From: Sinonovacula constricta
Lineage: Eukaryota > Mollusca > Bivalvia > Cardiida > Solecurtidae
Assembly (NCBI GenBank): GCA_007844125.1
Contig: CM017564.1
Location: 17,636,594-17,700,593 of the forward strand
Direction of reading: 5' to 3'
Length of the DNA: 64,000 bases
Shown: positions 1-12,452 of the stretch, piece by piece
How positions within the stretch are numbered: position 1 is the stretch's first letter
Layout: the number at the start of each line of letters is the position of its first letter
Made by a program: the position numbers and the translations under genes
Notes under the pieces: model-generated
What the model was told of the DNA's origin: nothing
What the model saw: the letters and a program-made list of their open reading frames with translations, nothing else
Databases searched by the model: none

Positions 1-110
1 CACAGATAGATACAAACCCACCCAGACACACACACACACACACAAGCTCGCGCGCTCACGCGTGCACGCACGCATACATACAAAACCATACACATATATA
101 TGTTAGGAAA
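1..110. repeat. CA/CG-rich alternating purine-pyrimidine tract
   Basis: A CA run is followed by CG-rich alternating purine-pyrimidine sequence and then CATA steps. It is simple sequence at the window edge with Z-DNA potential. No gene is visible from here to about position 860. Confidence 0.8.
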
Positions 111-911
111 GAGAGATGAATAAAATATGTACACATATATGTATACAAGTGAAGAATCAGCAGTATACTATTTAACGCTAATGATTACAAAAATTAATAT
201 AATGATTAATTTCACCTAATTAGATCTTGTGGAAGCAAGATCTAGAAATGAAATCTTCATGAATAAAATGTAATAAATAAATTATATGTTATGCACTCAC
301 AATTAAATGCTCAAACTTGCCGAAACGAAAAACAAGAAGAGCGTTCATTACTAAAAATGCATATGTCAAGACTACGATTTACTATAGTCAATACATAAGC
401 AAGAAATAGACATTAAATGAAAGAATAGAAACAACACACATAAGTATTTACAAATGTAAACGCTGCCATAATAAATATATATAATGAAAGGCAATGCTCA
501 TGAAGTCTTCATATTTTGCTTCAAGAAGAGATGCAAAAAACGGGTTCCTTAACCCCAAATAAAGATTAACTAAGTTTGAGGTACTCATACTTAAAAGGTA
601 ATTGGATACAACACTACCAAATGTTGTAAAGAGCTTATTATAAAACAAGACGCGAATTCGCGCATTCCTTGACAGTCTATAATTGTGTGGTCAGCAAGTG
701 ACGTAACTAATAACAAATTATTACAATATTTACATTGGTCAATCATTAATGTTGTATACGATATAAACTTGACAACAGCAAAACAATAAGTTAAACACTT
801 AGGCCTTTTATTAGCAAAATACCATACATCACACAAGTCATATGAACAATGTATGCCTCTAAAACGATTAAATTCTGCCTGACAAATACGGGAGAACCAA
901 TCGCTAATAAC

Positions 912-2640
912 TCAAGTCCATATATGGTTTGAAACTATTTTCTTCCAATGTATCCTGCTGGGGAATTCTGCGCATGTTGCATATTGAATGAAATATTCGT
1001 CTATTCCATAACATGACAGTGCTTTAAACACATCAGTAAAGAATCCGCTTACATTACGGAAAAGAAAATGTTGAGAACATCTAATTCGAACCATATCTTT
1101 AATTCGGAAACAACCGTTTAAGCGACACAGCTGGCCAAATAGTATAAATTTTCTTTTGTCAATTTCTGCCTTGAGCGGCAGGCAACCAACAAGACTCAGT
1201 GCAACATCAGAACGAGTGGTCATAGATAAGCCTTGCATGGATTTAATGCATAGGCGATGGGCACGCTTTAGTCTAGTGATCTCGTGATCAGTTAGACCAT
1301 AGATACATTCCGTACCGTAGAGCGCTCTGGGCAGAACCACACTATTGTATATGCGTTTGCAAGTAATTGGATTTAAGCGACTCTCGACGGAAGAACAATT
1401 TATTGTACAAAAAAAAAAGTTGTTCGTAATTTACTAGTGAACACTTCAATTTTTTCACGCGAGCTTACGTTCTTGAATAAAGTAATACCCAAGTGGGTGT
1501 AATTGCCAACTTCACTTAAAACAGCATTACTCAATAGCCACTTTCTATTAGCTTTGGTTCCAACGTTTGTGCTTTCATTAAATACTATAATGCCACATTT
1601 TGCTGGATTATACTGATATCGCCATCTTCGTGAGTACTGGAAGCACGTATCAATCATGTGTTGTAACCCTTTTACAGACAGCGATAGCAAAAGCATATCA
1701 TCGGCTACCGTAGGGGCACACATAGATATACCATGTATAGAGAATCCAACTCCTGTGCGTTCTAGTTCTACAATTAAATCGTTAATATAAATTAAGTACA
1801 AAAAACTTGAACAAAGCCCCCCCTTGTCTTGCAGACTGCTTGATAGGAAACCATTGGGACATATGGCCTCTATGAAGGACACAGCTATACATGTCAGTAT
1901 AAAGGGAGACTAAAGTTGTTGGGAGATATTGGTCTGAAATAATTTGTAAAATAAGCCATTATGCCAGACTCTGTCAAATGCTTGTCTACTGTCTAAGAAA
2001 CATGAATATAGTTTGCTTTTATTTTCCTTGCAGTAATCAATACATTCCTTTGTAAGATATGAGGTCATTATACATCCCACGCCTTTTTGAAAGCCTCCTT
2101 GTAACGGATGTATTTTTAAATTCATCTCTTGTTTGAGTCTACATAATATAACAGATTCATATAGTTTTAGAATTGAGGAAGATAGAGTTATAGCTCTGTA
2201 GCTATTTGGGTCTGTTCTCTTTTTCTGTCCCCCCTTAAAGTGTGATTATAACGCCGCGTTTAAGGTTTATATGAGTATGCGCATTAAAATACATTAAGTT
2301 GAAGAAGCTTACAAGCAGTGATTTTAAGTGTGGGCCGCCACATTTGATGTGTTCGGCATATACACCGTCTAATCCGCATGCTTTTCCTAGGTGTAACTGT
2401 TTGATGCCTTCATCAACCTCTAATTAAGATATTGGTTTAACACCCTCTGTGGCAGTAATTGATGATCTTATACTCTGAACAAATGATGTCACGTGATTAT
2501 AAAATGTAGGATCATAATCCTCGTGCTCTGTATCACTATATAATTCGGCGAAATAACCACCCCATGCCCCGGTTATCCCATTAGGATCACGATACGTTTT
2601 GTTATTAAAAATTAAATCGCCACCTGCGAGAAATGCTTTG
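912..2640 (-). pseudogene. LINE ORF2, reverse transcriptase remnants and C-terminal region
   Basis: Three separate frames carry the remains. About 1910-2125 holds PLQGGFQKGVGC and FLDSRQAFDRVW, matching the QxGF and catalytic Asp regions. About 1400-1882 holds YLIYINDLI and VADDMLLL, matching the catalytic Ala-Asp-Asp box. About 912-1340 holds the C-terminal region with ALYGTECIYGLT and KRAHRLCIKSMQ. Stops and frameshifts separate them, so no active polymerase can be made. Confidence 0.8.
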
Positions 2641-2656
2641 CGACTTGACTTAGCTT

Positions 2657-3470
2657 TTAAAAGTTTCCAAAATAACGGACTATTGTTGCAGCATAGTCAA
2701 TATCATTAAACGTTTTTTGCATGAATTTCCTACCCTCGGTTCGATGACAGCGCCTAAAGGCACGTTTTGCTAGCAGATACTGCTTGAATGAATCTGCTAA
2801 TTCGCTTCTCGGCCTTCCTTCTCTTACCCAGTTATGCCGTTTGTCTTCCATTTGATTATGAAGACGTTTGAGTTCGATGCCCCAATAAGGCTTAAGATAT
2901 GAACAATATTTGGTAGATGGAATTGGCGTTCTGGATGCATATGTGATGCCGTCTACCATTTCTTGATAGAGATTGTCAATATGATCGTGAATATTACTAT
3001 TTTTCTGTATGTCGATGTGACTTAGTGATCTGTTTAATTCGTCTGTAAATTGTTCACGACAGTGATCCCCTACCTTTGACCATTTAATTGGACTGAATGG
3101 GAGATTAGCTGTTTCATTCGCTGTGAACCGTAAATTTATAGACGCTATAATTGACCGATGACATGAAACATTAAGACAATCATCATCTATAATTTTACAA
3201 CTATGCACTAAATCTACCCAGTCTTGGGATATTACAATGTGATCAATTAGCGACTGACTAATGCCATTGTAAGACATAAATGTTGATGTAGCTCCCGAAC
3301 ATATGGGTAAAGTGTTAATGGATAAAAGGTTATTCACATGTAACAATCCTTCGAATTCTCTGGTTCTTACATCGCTGGGACGTATGTATGATGTGCCCTG
3401 TAAGTGCGAGTTAAAGTCACCCATTAAAATTACCCGACCATATTTAGTGTATGCACTTAATATATCCTGG
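2657..3470 (-). pseudogene. LINE ORF2, APE endonuclease C-terminal half and linker
   Basis: After the break near 3475 the frame reads ILMGDFNSHLQG, the conserved GDFN motif. It continues through LIDHIVIS to a Cys-His pair that stands where Ser-Asp-His is usual in the family. The Asp before the catalytic His appears changed, which would by itself harm nicking. The rest is the linker that leads to the reverse transcriptase. Confidence 0.75.
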
Positions 3471-3471
3471 A

Positions 3472-3927
3472 TTACACATAAATGTTCCCTGTACAGTAAT
3501 ATCGATAATTAGTGCACGGAGTATATATTTGAAAAATAAATAAATACTCACTAACATTGAGTTGCACTTGAATTCCAATCATATTACAATACGGAACATC
3601 AATAGGGGTAATAGTGTGGTCCAAATCTCTTCTCCATAGTAAAGCAACCCCGCCCCTACAACCTTTGCTATGCGACCTTTGCCCCGGTTTACCTATACCA
3701 GAATATCTTGGGTGAATAGAATTGATGAAAAATATCGAATCTTCAGAAAGCCAGGTTTCTACAATACCACAAACATGTATACCTTCGTTCGGTAAGAGAT
3801 TGCTTAAGTAATGCGCACTGGACATAAGTCCTGTGCTATTCCAGGTGCATAGTTTGATGTTAAACATTACAGCAAGAAGAAACACTGAAACATACATTCG
3901 AATAACTAGCATATGCATTGTGTCCAT
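3472..3927 (-). pseudogene. LINE ORF2, APE endonuclease N-terminal half
   Basis: The endonuclease begins at IKLCTWNSTGL (catalytic Asn region) and continues to GIVETWL, carrying the metal-binding Glu. This is the start of an endonuclease/exonuclease/phosphatase fold, which nicks target DNA for target-primed reverse transcription. The frame stops near 3472 and the domain resumes in another frame, so this is half of a broken domain. Confidence 0.8.
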
Positions 3928-3983
3928 GTTTAAAATCTCTCACTTCTATTGAGCATTTTACCCTTATTAAATTTGTTTCTTCT

Positions 3984-4223
3984 TCACTTACTTAACCAGG
4001 GTCTACAAATAACCCCTCGGGGCCAGAACCGCGGCCGTGTCAGTTCCTCAGAGCTATCTGGTTCTACGTTGAGACGGACGATCGCAGTCTCACTATACTC
4101 TGGGCGGTAAATACCTATGCGCGTCACTTTAATGCCACGCCTTTTCGTATAGGAGTTGATAATGTCCTCAGTCACATTGCGCAAAAATCCCCCTATGTAA
4201 AAGCTGTCTGTTCTCTTGCGCAT
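3984..4223 (-). pseudogene. LINE ORF1 C-terminal domain in a shifted frame
   Basis: The frame overlaps the end of the main ORF1 frame and codes for a compact domain beginning DSFYIGGFLRNVTED and ending RFWPRGVICRPW. An N-terminal beta strand with a glycine, a charged middle and a Trp-Pro-x-Gly-Val close are typical of the C-terminal domain of ORF1 in many aquatic-animal LINEs. It is displaced by one frame from the upstream part. A mutation is the simplest reason, although a translational frameshift cannot be excluded from one copy. Confidence 0.65.
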
Positions 4224-5851
4224 ATATATTTAATAAAGTCTTCGTCGTCGGGCTCGCCGGGCACACTGACATTATCAGCAACTTGACGGTCATCGTAATC
4301 CGCTGTATGCCGATGTACGTAGTCATGGCATGACGTCTGGCGTCCACGTGACTCGCTGTTATTATGGCTAGCGGAGCCATTGACTATAACCGGTATGTTG
4401 AACCTGTCGGACTGTCTCGGTCGGTTTGATGCCGGTACACCGGGACTAGGAAAGTTCGTCTCCGACGCGACGGCACTATACGGCACTCTGAAGGACAGCC
4501 TCTGGAACGTCAGGGAGCAGTTATTGTTCCCATCAATGGAGATGGAATGCGTTCTAGAGTTAGACACCGTCGGTCTCTCGTAGAAATGACCATTATCCTC
4601 TGGCGCTGTTTCCCTAAGACTAGTGATAGCATCACTTCGATCAGACACAGGGATAGCAGTGTAAACACTTTCATCTTTCTCATCATGTGACGTCACTGTA
4701 ATCGACGTGCCGTCATCATCATCATACGGACCAGCCTCCTCACTAGTTTGACGTTCATCATCATTAGGCTGTATTGCCATGTCGTCACAAGGGGCAATAT
4801 AACAATCAGTGTTGCGTTCACGGGAGACATCAGGGTCACTTTTATTTGGACAGTCGTGAAACTTTGAAAGTTTATTTTCTAGCTTTGTTAATCTTTTTTC
4901 AACTGCTTTCACGTTTTTATCTCTCTTGTCTTTCACAGACTTCTTGGTATTCTCAATATCGTCATATCTAGAATAAATTCCAGCTTTTAGCGTTTTCATG
5001 TCGCTCCGTATGCTCACAACGCCAGTGCACCTTTCGTCCAGTAGTCGGAGGATTGATGTGTTGCACTCATTAATTTTATGTTCGAGCTGCAAAATGGATT
5101 GATCATTATCTTTGGCCACTTTTTGTATCGATTTACGAAGATCTTTAACTTCACTCGAAAACAATGTATAAAGTGAATTTGTTTCCTCTTGTAGAGACAG
5201 CATACCAGCTCGCAAGTCTGTAATTATCGATTTGAGTTCGTCTATTTCAAAGTTGTTTGAGCTTGTCTGAGCCTTTTTTTTTTGTTCAAGAGATGTAGCC
5301 TTTGTCATGCTTAGTAGATCTTTTAGGTCGTCGAATGAGGCACCATCTAACACCGATGTTAAAGTGTGTATGTCGCTGGCTAGCTTGTACTCCAAACTGT
5401 CCCCTCTACGCGTTGCTTTGCGCTTTTTCATTTCAACATTTTCGCTATAGGGATACTCGTTGATACTTGTAAGCGTTTTAAACACAAGATCACGGATTCG
5501 CTCTAAGGAGTTTGAGTTAGAATTGAACTCAACTAATATGTTTGTTATAAATTGCTCTCTTGGAAGCTGATGAAACAAGCTCTGTAAATTCAAGAGTTGT
5601 GAGTTTTCGTTTACTTCAAAGTTGAAAATGTCATCTATGTTCCCACTATTTACTAAAATCCGGGGAAACTCATTGACACAAATATCTTTCAGGTGACTCT
5701 GTGAATCATCACGATCTTCATGATCTGACGTTTGTGACCTGTAACGGGACTGGCCTGCAGGGGATTGTGATCCCATGTCATTGTCCATACTTCTTAGCGA
5801 TATACTGGTACCGTTATACTCACTGCGTGGCCTGTACTGTTCATGCGTCAT
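4193..5851 (-). CDS. LINE ORF1 protein, N-terminal and central part
   Basis: A 552-codon frame starts with ATG and codes for a hydrophilic protein. Residues about 200-275 and 300-335 have heptad-like leucine and charged spacing, consistent with the coiled coil by which LINE ORF1 proteins multimerise. The last third is acidic and Ser/Asp-rich. No CCHC zinc knuckle was seen. In the family, ORF1 protein binds element RNA. The frame ends where a second frame carrying the expected C-terminal domain opens, so the stop probably reflects a frameshift. This is the longest uninterrupted frame in the element, notable because ORF2 is broken. Confidence 0.75.
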   Translation of the reverse strand: MTHEQYRPRSEYNGTSISLRSMDNDMGSQSPAGQSRYRSQTSDHEDRDDSQSHLKDICVNEFPRILVNSGNIDDIFNFEVNENSQLLNLQSLFHQLPREQFITNILVEFNSNSNSLERIRDLVFKTLTSINEYPYSENVEMKKRKATRRGDSLEYKLASDIHTLTSVLDGASFDDLKDLLSMTKATSLEQKKKAQTSSNNFEIDELKSIITDLRAGMLSLQEETNSLYTLFSSEVKDLRKSIQKVAKDNDQSILQLEHKINECNTSILRLLDERCTGVVSIRSDMKTLKAGIYSRYDDIENTKKSVKDKRDKNVKAVEKRLTKLENKLSKFHDCPNKSDPDVSRERNTDCYIAPCDDMAIQPNDDERQTSEEAGPYDDDDGTSITVTSHDEKDESVYTAIPVSDRSDAITSLRETAPEDNGHFYERPTVSNSRTHSISIDGNNNCSLTFQRLSFRVPYSAVASETNFPSPGVPASNRPRQSDRFNIPVIVNGSASHNNSESRGRQTSCHDYVHRHTADYDDRQVADNVSVPGEPDDEDFIKYICAREQTAFT

Positions 5852-6129
5852 ACTTGATGATTACAGGTGTATACACGTCCACTCAAAGTAGAACTTTGTT
5901 CACATTATGTTGTATCATACACTTTCACTTTTTTGGTGTCTCAAGATAATTGCACATTTTGCTAAACGTTTTGTAGATAACGATGTGCCATATGATTATC
6001 TATCACAAAGTAATCTGTTCATTTGTGACTAGCGCAAATGTGTACAAGAACAATATAAGCTAATTGATTTTTACAAAGTCACATTCCAAACACGATAATG
6101 ATCTCAACAGAAACACAATATGCAAAGCC

Positions 6130-6165
6130 TTTACAGTTTTCGCGCGCCATTTTGAATTGATATTG
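6130..6165. promoter_or_regulatory. E2F/YY1-like GC cluster upstream of the LINE
   Basis: TTTTCGCGCGCCATTTTG contains a TTTCGCGC core resembling an E2F site. On the minus strand it reads AAAATGGCGCGCG, which resembles a YY1-type element. It lies about 290 bases upstream of the ORF1 start, where an internal LINE promoter would be. This is motif resemblance only. Confidence 0.3.
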
Positions 6166-6784
6166 CTAGGCTAGGCTTGACATTAGAAAACAAGTGTTTT
6201 CTGCAAATTCACAAACACATTGATTTTAAAACGCAATATAAGTCTCAACAGTACCTTTGTACATCAATACATCATATCCAAATTTCAAAACCGTTCCGAA
6301 ATTTTGCTCCAAAGCACAAAAGAGTTGAGCACCATCACAAATTGGTCCTTTTCCTCGCGCATGCGCACTCCTTACAAAGATAATACAACGAAAGGAATTG
6401 TGCGTGTTCATTACAGGCCAAGATAAACACACACTATTCGTGTGCATGTCTTACATTGTTGCAAAACGCCCAGTAGTTCTAGATTAAATTTTTCGTTTAC
6501 AAATTTCACAACTACGGTAAATGAATCGTGTGGTGATCCACAAAGGTTCTCGGTATATTGATTGCAATATTTTTTCTGTACATGTCTCAAAATAAGGTAT
6601 TTTGCAACAAAATATTAAAACCCTCTATTACAGTTTGTGTATCATTGCTTCTTAAATAGATACCAATAATTTAATATATGTTTGGAGGTATGAGGATTTC
6701 TGTCTGTCCATGTTGACGATAAAACTTCGTGAGTATTATTAAAATTACATTATGATTGAAAGTTATGACACTGTAAGTATTTCA

Positions 6785-6932
<148 letters not shown>

Positions 6933-9900
6933 ATTAAGATTTGAGGGCAGTGTTATTAAAATGTCCTATATCCTTAAAATGCTGTGTTGCGTGATTTTGT
7001 GACACTTGAGCAGACAAAACGCTTTGTCTATGTAATCAATATCCAAAACAAGAAAAGAAGATACGAGACCTACTGATTTGTTTAAACGATCAAATAATGT
7101 TTAAAGTTCTAAGCTAAGATACCGGCCACACAACCCCATCTAACATATTCAAACAAGGTTGCACATTTGCAAAAATTGCCTTCATCAATCTTGCACTGGC
7201 CATTACATTATAACGAGTGCCACTTAAGTTCACGAAATAAACAAAGACAAATAAACAAGTTAAAAAGTATCCTTTTAAAAAACAAAATAAAAAAACAACA
7301 ACAAAAACAACGTGAAGATTTATTGAAATAACTGCGAAGAACATTTTGTTAAGCATTAGATCACAAAATCGTGTCAACAATGCGATTCGTGTCTGGTCTG
7401 TCAAATTATGTTGACTTATCCGAAGAATTTCTAGAATTTCAGAAAGAAGCTTCAAAGTTTAAACAAGAGCTGTCAGGATATATTTAAGCACGGTATACTG
7501 AAGTCTAAATTGTTTATTGATCATTGCCACTTCCAAACCTTGGGATGTGGAATTTCAAATTTATCTTTCATTAAAGTGGACAAATTATAGCATTGTAATT
7601 AGTCATAATCTGTCAAATGTGTTGACTAACATTTGAAATGTGTTATATTGCTTTATGTTAATAACTTGAAATATTTGGTAAAACTACTACATTTGAATTT
7701 AAATTATTTCCATAATACATAATTATTGATTGTATAACATCGAAGAACGTTTATTAAATTTCGGTGTACTGTGTTGTTTAAAATGTTACATTGTAAAGCT
7801 TAATTGTCAAGTAAGGTAAATAGTACTAATACTAATAGAAATAGTTAAGACAACTCATTTTGGATACGATTGTATAACTCCGTCATTTTGGCATTTAAAA
7901 AAATCACAAGTTTTGTATTCACTTTTGATCTTTCTTCCCGCCGCCTCCCATTTCCTCTGTTCATTCCTTTCTTCTTCCTCCTCTACTTTTCTTGTTTCCT
8001 ACTTATCGTCTCCACACTCTCGTTTTCACCCTCCCACCCTTTTGAACTTTTACATAATTTATAAAAGATGATTATTCAAATGCCACACGAGACTGTCGAT
8101 GTTTTGTGAATATAGTTGGTCTGCCTGAGGCAATATGTGTTCAATCGTATTAGAATATTTTATCATTTTTGATCGTAGATGGATCACTTTATCCTAATGC
8201 AGGCTCTGAACAATATTCGATTCGCTTTAGCTAATAGTGCACGCGTTTATTCCACACTTCAATTATATTTTTTTCCTTTTCCGGACATGTTGTTTATCTA
8301 TATTTAAATATTTTAGATCGTGACAAATATACAAAACGTTCGTACAGCGTTTGGCTTTCAAGCACTTCTCGTTAACATGAGTACATGTTTGTCCTATCCT
8401 CTACTGTTATCAATATTGTGTAAGCATTTATAGTTATTTTATGATAATAAATATTTTCAATTATTCATGAAATAATGGTCAGTAGAAACAATGTTACAGT
8501 TAACATAACAATGGGGACTTTGTAAGTAAAACCGTAACAAGAACTAGGAGTCACTGGCAAAGCTAAACACATGTTACATCTTAGGGTCTATTTACTCAAT
8601 TCCACTCAATTCGTTTTTATTGCAAAAATGTTGCCGTTATGAGGTCGAAATGCTTCAATACTATGCCTCTCCCACTTACAAAAAGGTACGTCACTTTCAC
8701 TGCCGCTTTAAACATTGGTTTTCTATGATATCACACTACGTGTCAATTATCCTATTAAATACACAAAGTACCAAATTGAGATTAAACATCAATGAGGATA
8801 AGTGAAGTACTAGCTGTAAAGCAGGTAGCATTTAAATTATAGTCTTAATGATTGCATTGTGCTCACATACACAAAGAGTAGAATAAAATATGTGGTAATG
8901 TGTGCTTAAGATCTGTTTTGGACGCCGCTGAAACAAGCAAACATTGATATTGTCCTATTTTATCTGACACGTGTATAAAAGCATTTATGAGTATATATTT
9001 TATCATTTTACCAATAATGTCACATGTTAGTGTTTCACATGTAAGTAGTTTGGTAAAATAAGATATTTGAAAGAGAATACAACATTTTAGAAAAATACAG
9101 TAATCAACCTATGGTGGACACTAGCACATATGGTGATAAAGTATTGGAGTATAAGAGCAGTTTAGATGTGATTCAGATGGATTTCTTACATTTTACGGGA
9201 CTATTGAAACTTAACAAATCGTTCTTCTTAACTTTGAGTAGGTTGTTCAAATTTTAGTTTACAAAGTGTGTACATTTGATATTTGATATGTTTTGAGATA
9301 AACCTTAAGTCAGAGTCGAACAAGGCTAGTAAAGGCCCATGGCAATTAAATTTAGTATTACGGCATAGTTTTTCTGTCTATAAGAATAGAAGTATGATAT
9401 TAATCCCACCTGCCATTTGCTACAACAGCTACTTATATTTTTGCTGATTCGAGACCACTTTGTGTAATGTATATTGGTTCGTTACAAGCGGTTTATTATG
9501 TTTCCCTTTTACCATCGTCAGACTATTCTGTATATCATTGGTCATTTACGTTTGACAGGTTTAACCATTTTACGCGTACTAGGCTGTTGTGTTTCAAACT
9601 ATTTAATGCGTTATATTTGTTTACAGTCACAGTATTAACTACTGTATTTTGCGGAATACAACCCACTGGGGAAAAAAACCTGCATGGCCCTTTTTTATTT
9701 TTATTTTTTTTTTTTTATTTTGTAAATACATACCCCGCAGCGGAATATTCCCCGCACCCATTGTGCCGATAATTTATGTGTAAAGAAGCCATATTCCCAC
9801 AAACACGTGTCAACTGTATCACACCAAGTCAGCGCGATCTACACAGGTGTTACCTAACACTACAATGCATATATCATATATCGATCGATAATCCTTCTCA

Positions 9901-11690
9901 ACTTCTGCTGTAACATAAAAGCTGACCTTTTGTCGGTAAAGTGAGAGCTATTTATAGATAATGGGATGGTGCAATACGTTAGGGGTGGTTATTTTGATGT
10001 TAACGCGTTAAGTGTTTAATTGGAATAATCAGGGCACGATAGGCTGATACTTGCAAAAATTTAATTGCCGTGCAGTGGCATTAGAAAGAATGTAAATTAT
10101 TGTTTGCTATGTTTATGTTTCCGACAAAAGTGACAATAAAAGGTGATTGATTGATTTAACTGTGCAGCGTAATTATCGGCGTGATATGTGTTGAAACAGA
10201 AGTGCAAACACCATACCATACCATACTGTGTACCGGTATATATTTTTGCCCAAAATTGGAAACAACATCACTTCCAAGATGCCTTCACAGAAAAGCCACA
10301 CTTCAAGCTTGAAGCAGTTAGCTATGCTAAATAGAATGGAAATCGGCCAGTCTAATTTTTAAATTGTGTTGTTTATCTTTATCATATTGTTCTAGTTTGC
10401 AAATTTATTAATTAAAATTAACACAACGAATCTTTTTTCGTCTTTCACACAGACCTCGCTAAAGCCCCCGCTAATGTACATAACTGAAAAAAGTCACATA
10501 AAGCATCGAGAACGAGTGCATATACATGTATGCAAAATAGTAATAGTCATGAAATCAGCATGAGTAAATTGACATCTTTTAGTGTATCGTATGAGATTGA
10601 ATTCGTTTCGTTTGAGGAACGTTGATACACATTTAAAAAGAAATTGAATTTATAAGATTTTCCTCTTAGTTTTGCATAGGTTTTTAAATCCTTCACAAGC
10701 TGTCATGTTTTCTTAACAACAAATAATATGAATGTTTACCGAAATATTGTATTTACACTCACTTTGGAGGGAAATTGTATGCTTTGTGACCTTGGTTAGT
10801 CAAATAATTCATGATAATATGTCTGCCGTTATTGTTAATGGTAGTTGCCTAGTTGGTTGTTATACATACGCTAACGTAGTTACCAAAGCCTGCCGTAGTT
10901 AGCAATGAGCTATGTATTTGTTTTTGCTGCATAAAAATATATATAATGGTTTCAAAAGGAATTAAATAACCTATAAAATCATTGCGAACTCATGGCCAGA
11001 AAACATTTAACCTGTACATATTTAATTGAAAACTGACGTTAAAATCAATTAGCGAAACCATAAAAATAACGGCAGATTAGCAATTGATTCCCACCCGTTT
11101 AACATAAATGATCACCAAGTAAAAACACTTTAAAGGTGTACGTCAATTAACAACAGTCAGACTTTTGTTTTAGTGACATTTTTATTTTATTTTTTGTGTG
11201 TGTGTGTACACATGCATATAATTGCATGTAAAAATAAAACTTTATCATGAAACTATATTCAAATGCTTCCCTTTTACTCGTTTACCATGTTATTCTTATA
11301 ATGACTTTAAATATAACAGGTACTTTCTGGCTGTTTAATAAACTTATATATCAATAAATGTTTAAGAAGGGTGAACAATAACAACAAATACTTTTTTTAA
11401 TATTTAATAGTTCAAAACTGTGGTTGTAAACTGACAACAAAGACAATTTTATTTAATAACATCATGGACCTAGTTGGCCAAATATCTGGGTTGCGAAACA
11501 TCTGTAATCCGACATGTTTATCGTCATAATTTGACTTTACCCTTAATTGTTTCTGCCTCATACAAACAGCAATTGTACATGCCACCATCAGTAAACTCTG
11601 GCAACGAAAACAAAAAATATGTTTAGTCTGCGCCATTACTGTGTTCACGATGCACAGAATTGTCTAATTTTGGACGCTCTCCCACACCTT
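6933..11690. other. Gene-poor AT-rich stretch
   Basis: No exon could be supported. Open frames are short, lack splice context and have no recognisable motif. Local features are a pyrimidine-rich tract (about 7925-8045), a T-rich run (about 9690-9720) and small TA/CA runs. The 12-base string caagagctgtca near 7464 resembles the ends of repeats I recall from bivalve genomes, but it is too short to assign. Confidence 0.5.
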
Positions 11691-11694
11691 TAGC

Positions 11695-11832
11695 TCGCAG
11701 ATCAAGTTCCGCTTTTTTCTCTGCCACTAGTTAGTTGCGATAACGCAAACAGTCTTTTAATTTGACTACCGAAAGCTGATCTATCATTGAATCTTTGAGA
11801 AACTAAGAATTTTCGTCTGATTCCTCCGCCAT
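11695..11832 (-). pseudogene. SAP-domain first exon with two in-frame stops
   Basis: On the minus strand an ATG in a good context (AAGATGGCGGAGG) opens an acidic start. After a TAG the same frame continues into a 35-residue stretch matching the SAP DNA-binding fold: LSVVKLKDCLRYRN, a TAA, then KKAELDLRA. The number of residues between RN and KKAEL fits the usual SAP spacing if the stop replaces a single residue, so there is no insertion or deletion. A donor-like AAAG|GTGTGG follows. SAP motifs bind scaffold or AT-rich DNA in chromatin and RNA-processing proteins. Two stops with the frame otherwise kept point to a decayed exon. Which gene it came from is unknown. Confidence 0.5.
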
Positions 11833-12039
11833 CTTGCAAAATAATTTACTCTTTCACAGCCGAAACGTTCCGAATATTGGCTTATTATTAAAGGACGTAA
11901 CTCACTTTTTGGAAAGGTCTATATTTTAGTTAGAGAGCCATATAACGTTTAAATATTTTACATATTTAAATCGATAAAGCAAATGGCAATTACCGTTCTG
12001 AAGAGAAAAATAATTTCATCATCGCTTTCGTTGTCGTAG

Positions 12040-12312
12040 TGGTAGTGATGATGGTGGTAGATGTTGTGGTAAGAAGAAGTAGCAGTAATATTAGTAATAG
12101 TAGTAGTTGTTGCTGTAGTAGTAGTAATTGCAACAGTAGAAGTAGTAGCAGTAGTAGTAAAAGTAGTAGTAATAATAGTAGCATATGTAGTAGTAGTTTA
12201 AGTAGTAAAAGTAGTAGTAGAAGTAGTAGTGGTAGTAATAGTAGTGGTAGTAGTAGAAGTAGTTGTTATAGAAGTAGCAGCAGTAGTAGTACTGGTCGTA
12301 GGAGTAGAAATA

Positions 12313-12352
<40 letters not shown>

Positions 12353-12398
12353 TAGTAGTAGTTGTTGTAGTAGTGCAGCAGAACAATTGTTGTAGTAG
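12040..12398. repeat. Imperfect (AGT)n trinucleotide microsatellite
   Basis: About 120 units of AGT with GTT, AGA, AGC and other single-base variants. Long poly-Ser, poly-Val, poly-Leu and poly-Tyr frames on both strands are by-products of the repeat. It lies 55 bases upstream of the acceptor of the next coding exon. Confidence 0.97.
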
Positions 12399-12452
12399 TG
12401 CAGGTGCATGTTCTTCTAATGGTAGAAACATGATTATCACTTTTATTTTCAG

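Larger units (their letters stand above)
860..5990 (-). mobile_element. Degenerate non-LTR retrotransposon (LINE), near full length
   Basis: Read on the minus strand, the order is a coiled-coil ORF1, an ORF1 C-terminal domain, an APE-type endonuclease, a reverse transcriptase and a C-terminal region, which is the usual layout of a two-ORF LINE. The reading frame is broken several times (near 4200, near 3475, and repeatedly between 2650 and 900), so the copy cannot make ORF2 protein. The 5' end lies upstream of the ORF1 start at 5851. The 3' end is somewhere below 900, but no poly-A tail or target duplication could be fixed, so both borders are approximate. The clade is not certain; the ORF1 C-terminal domain and APE endonuclease suggest the CR1/L2/Jockey side of LINE diversity. 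Confidence 0.85.
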
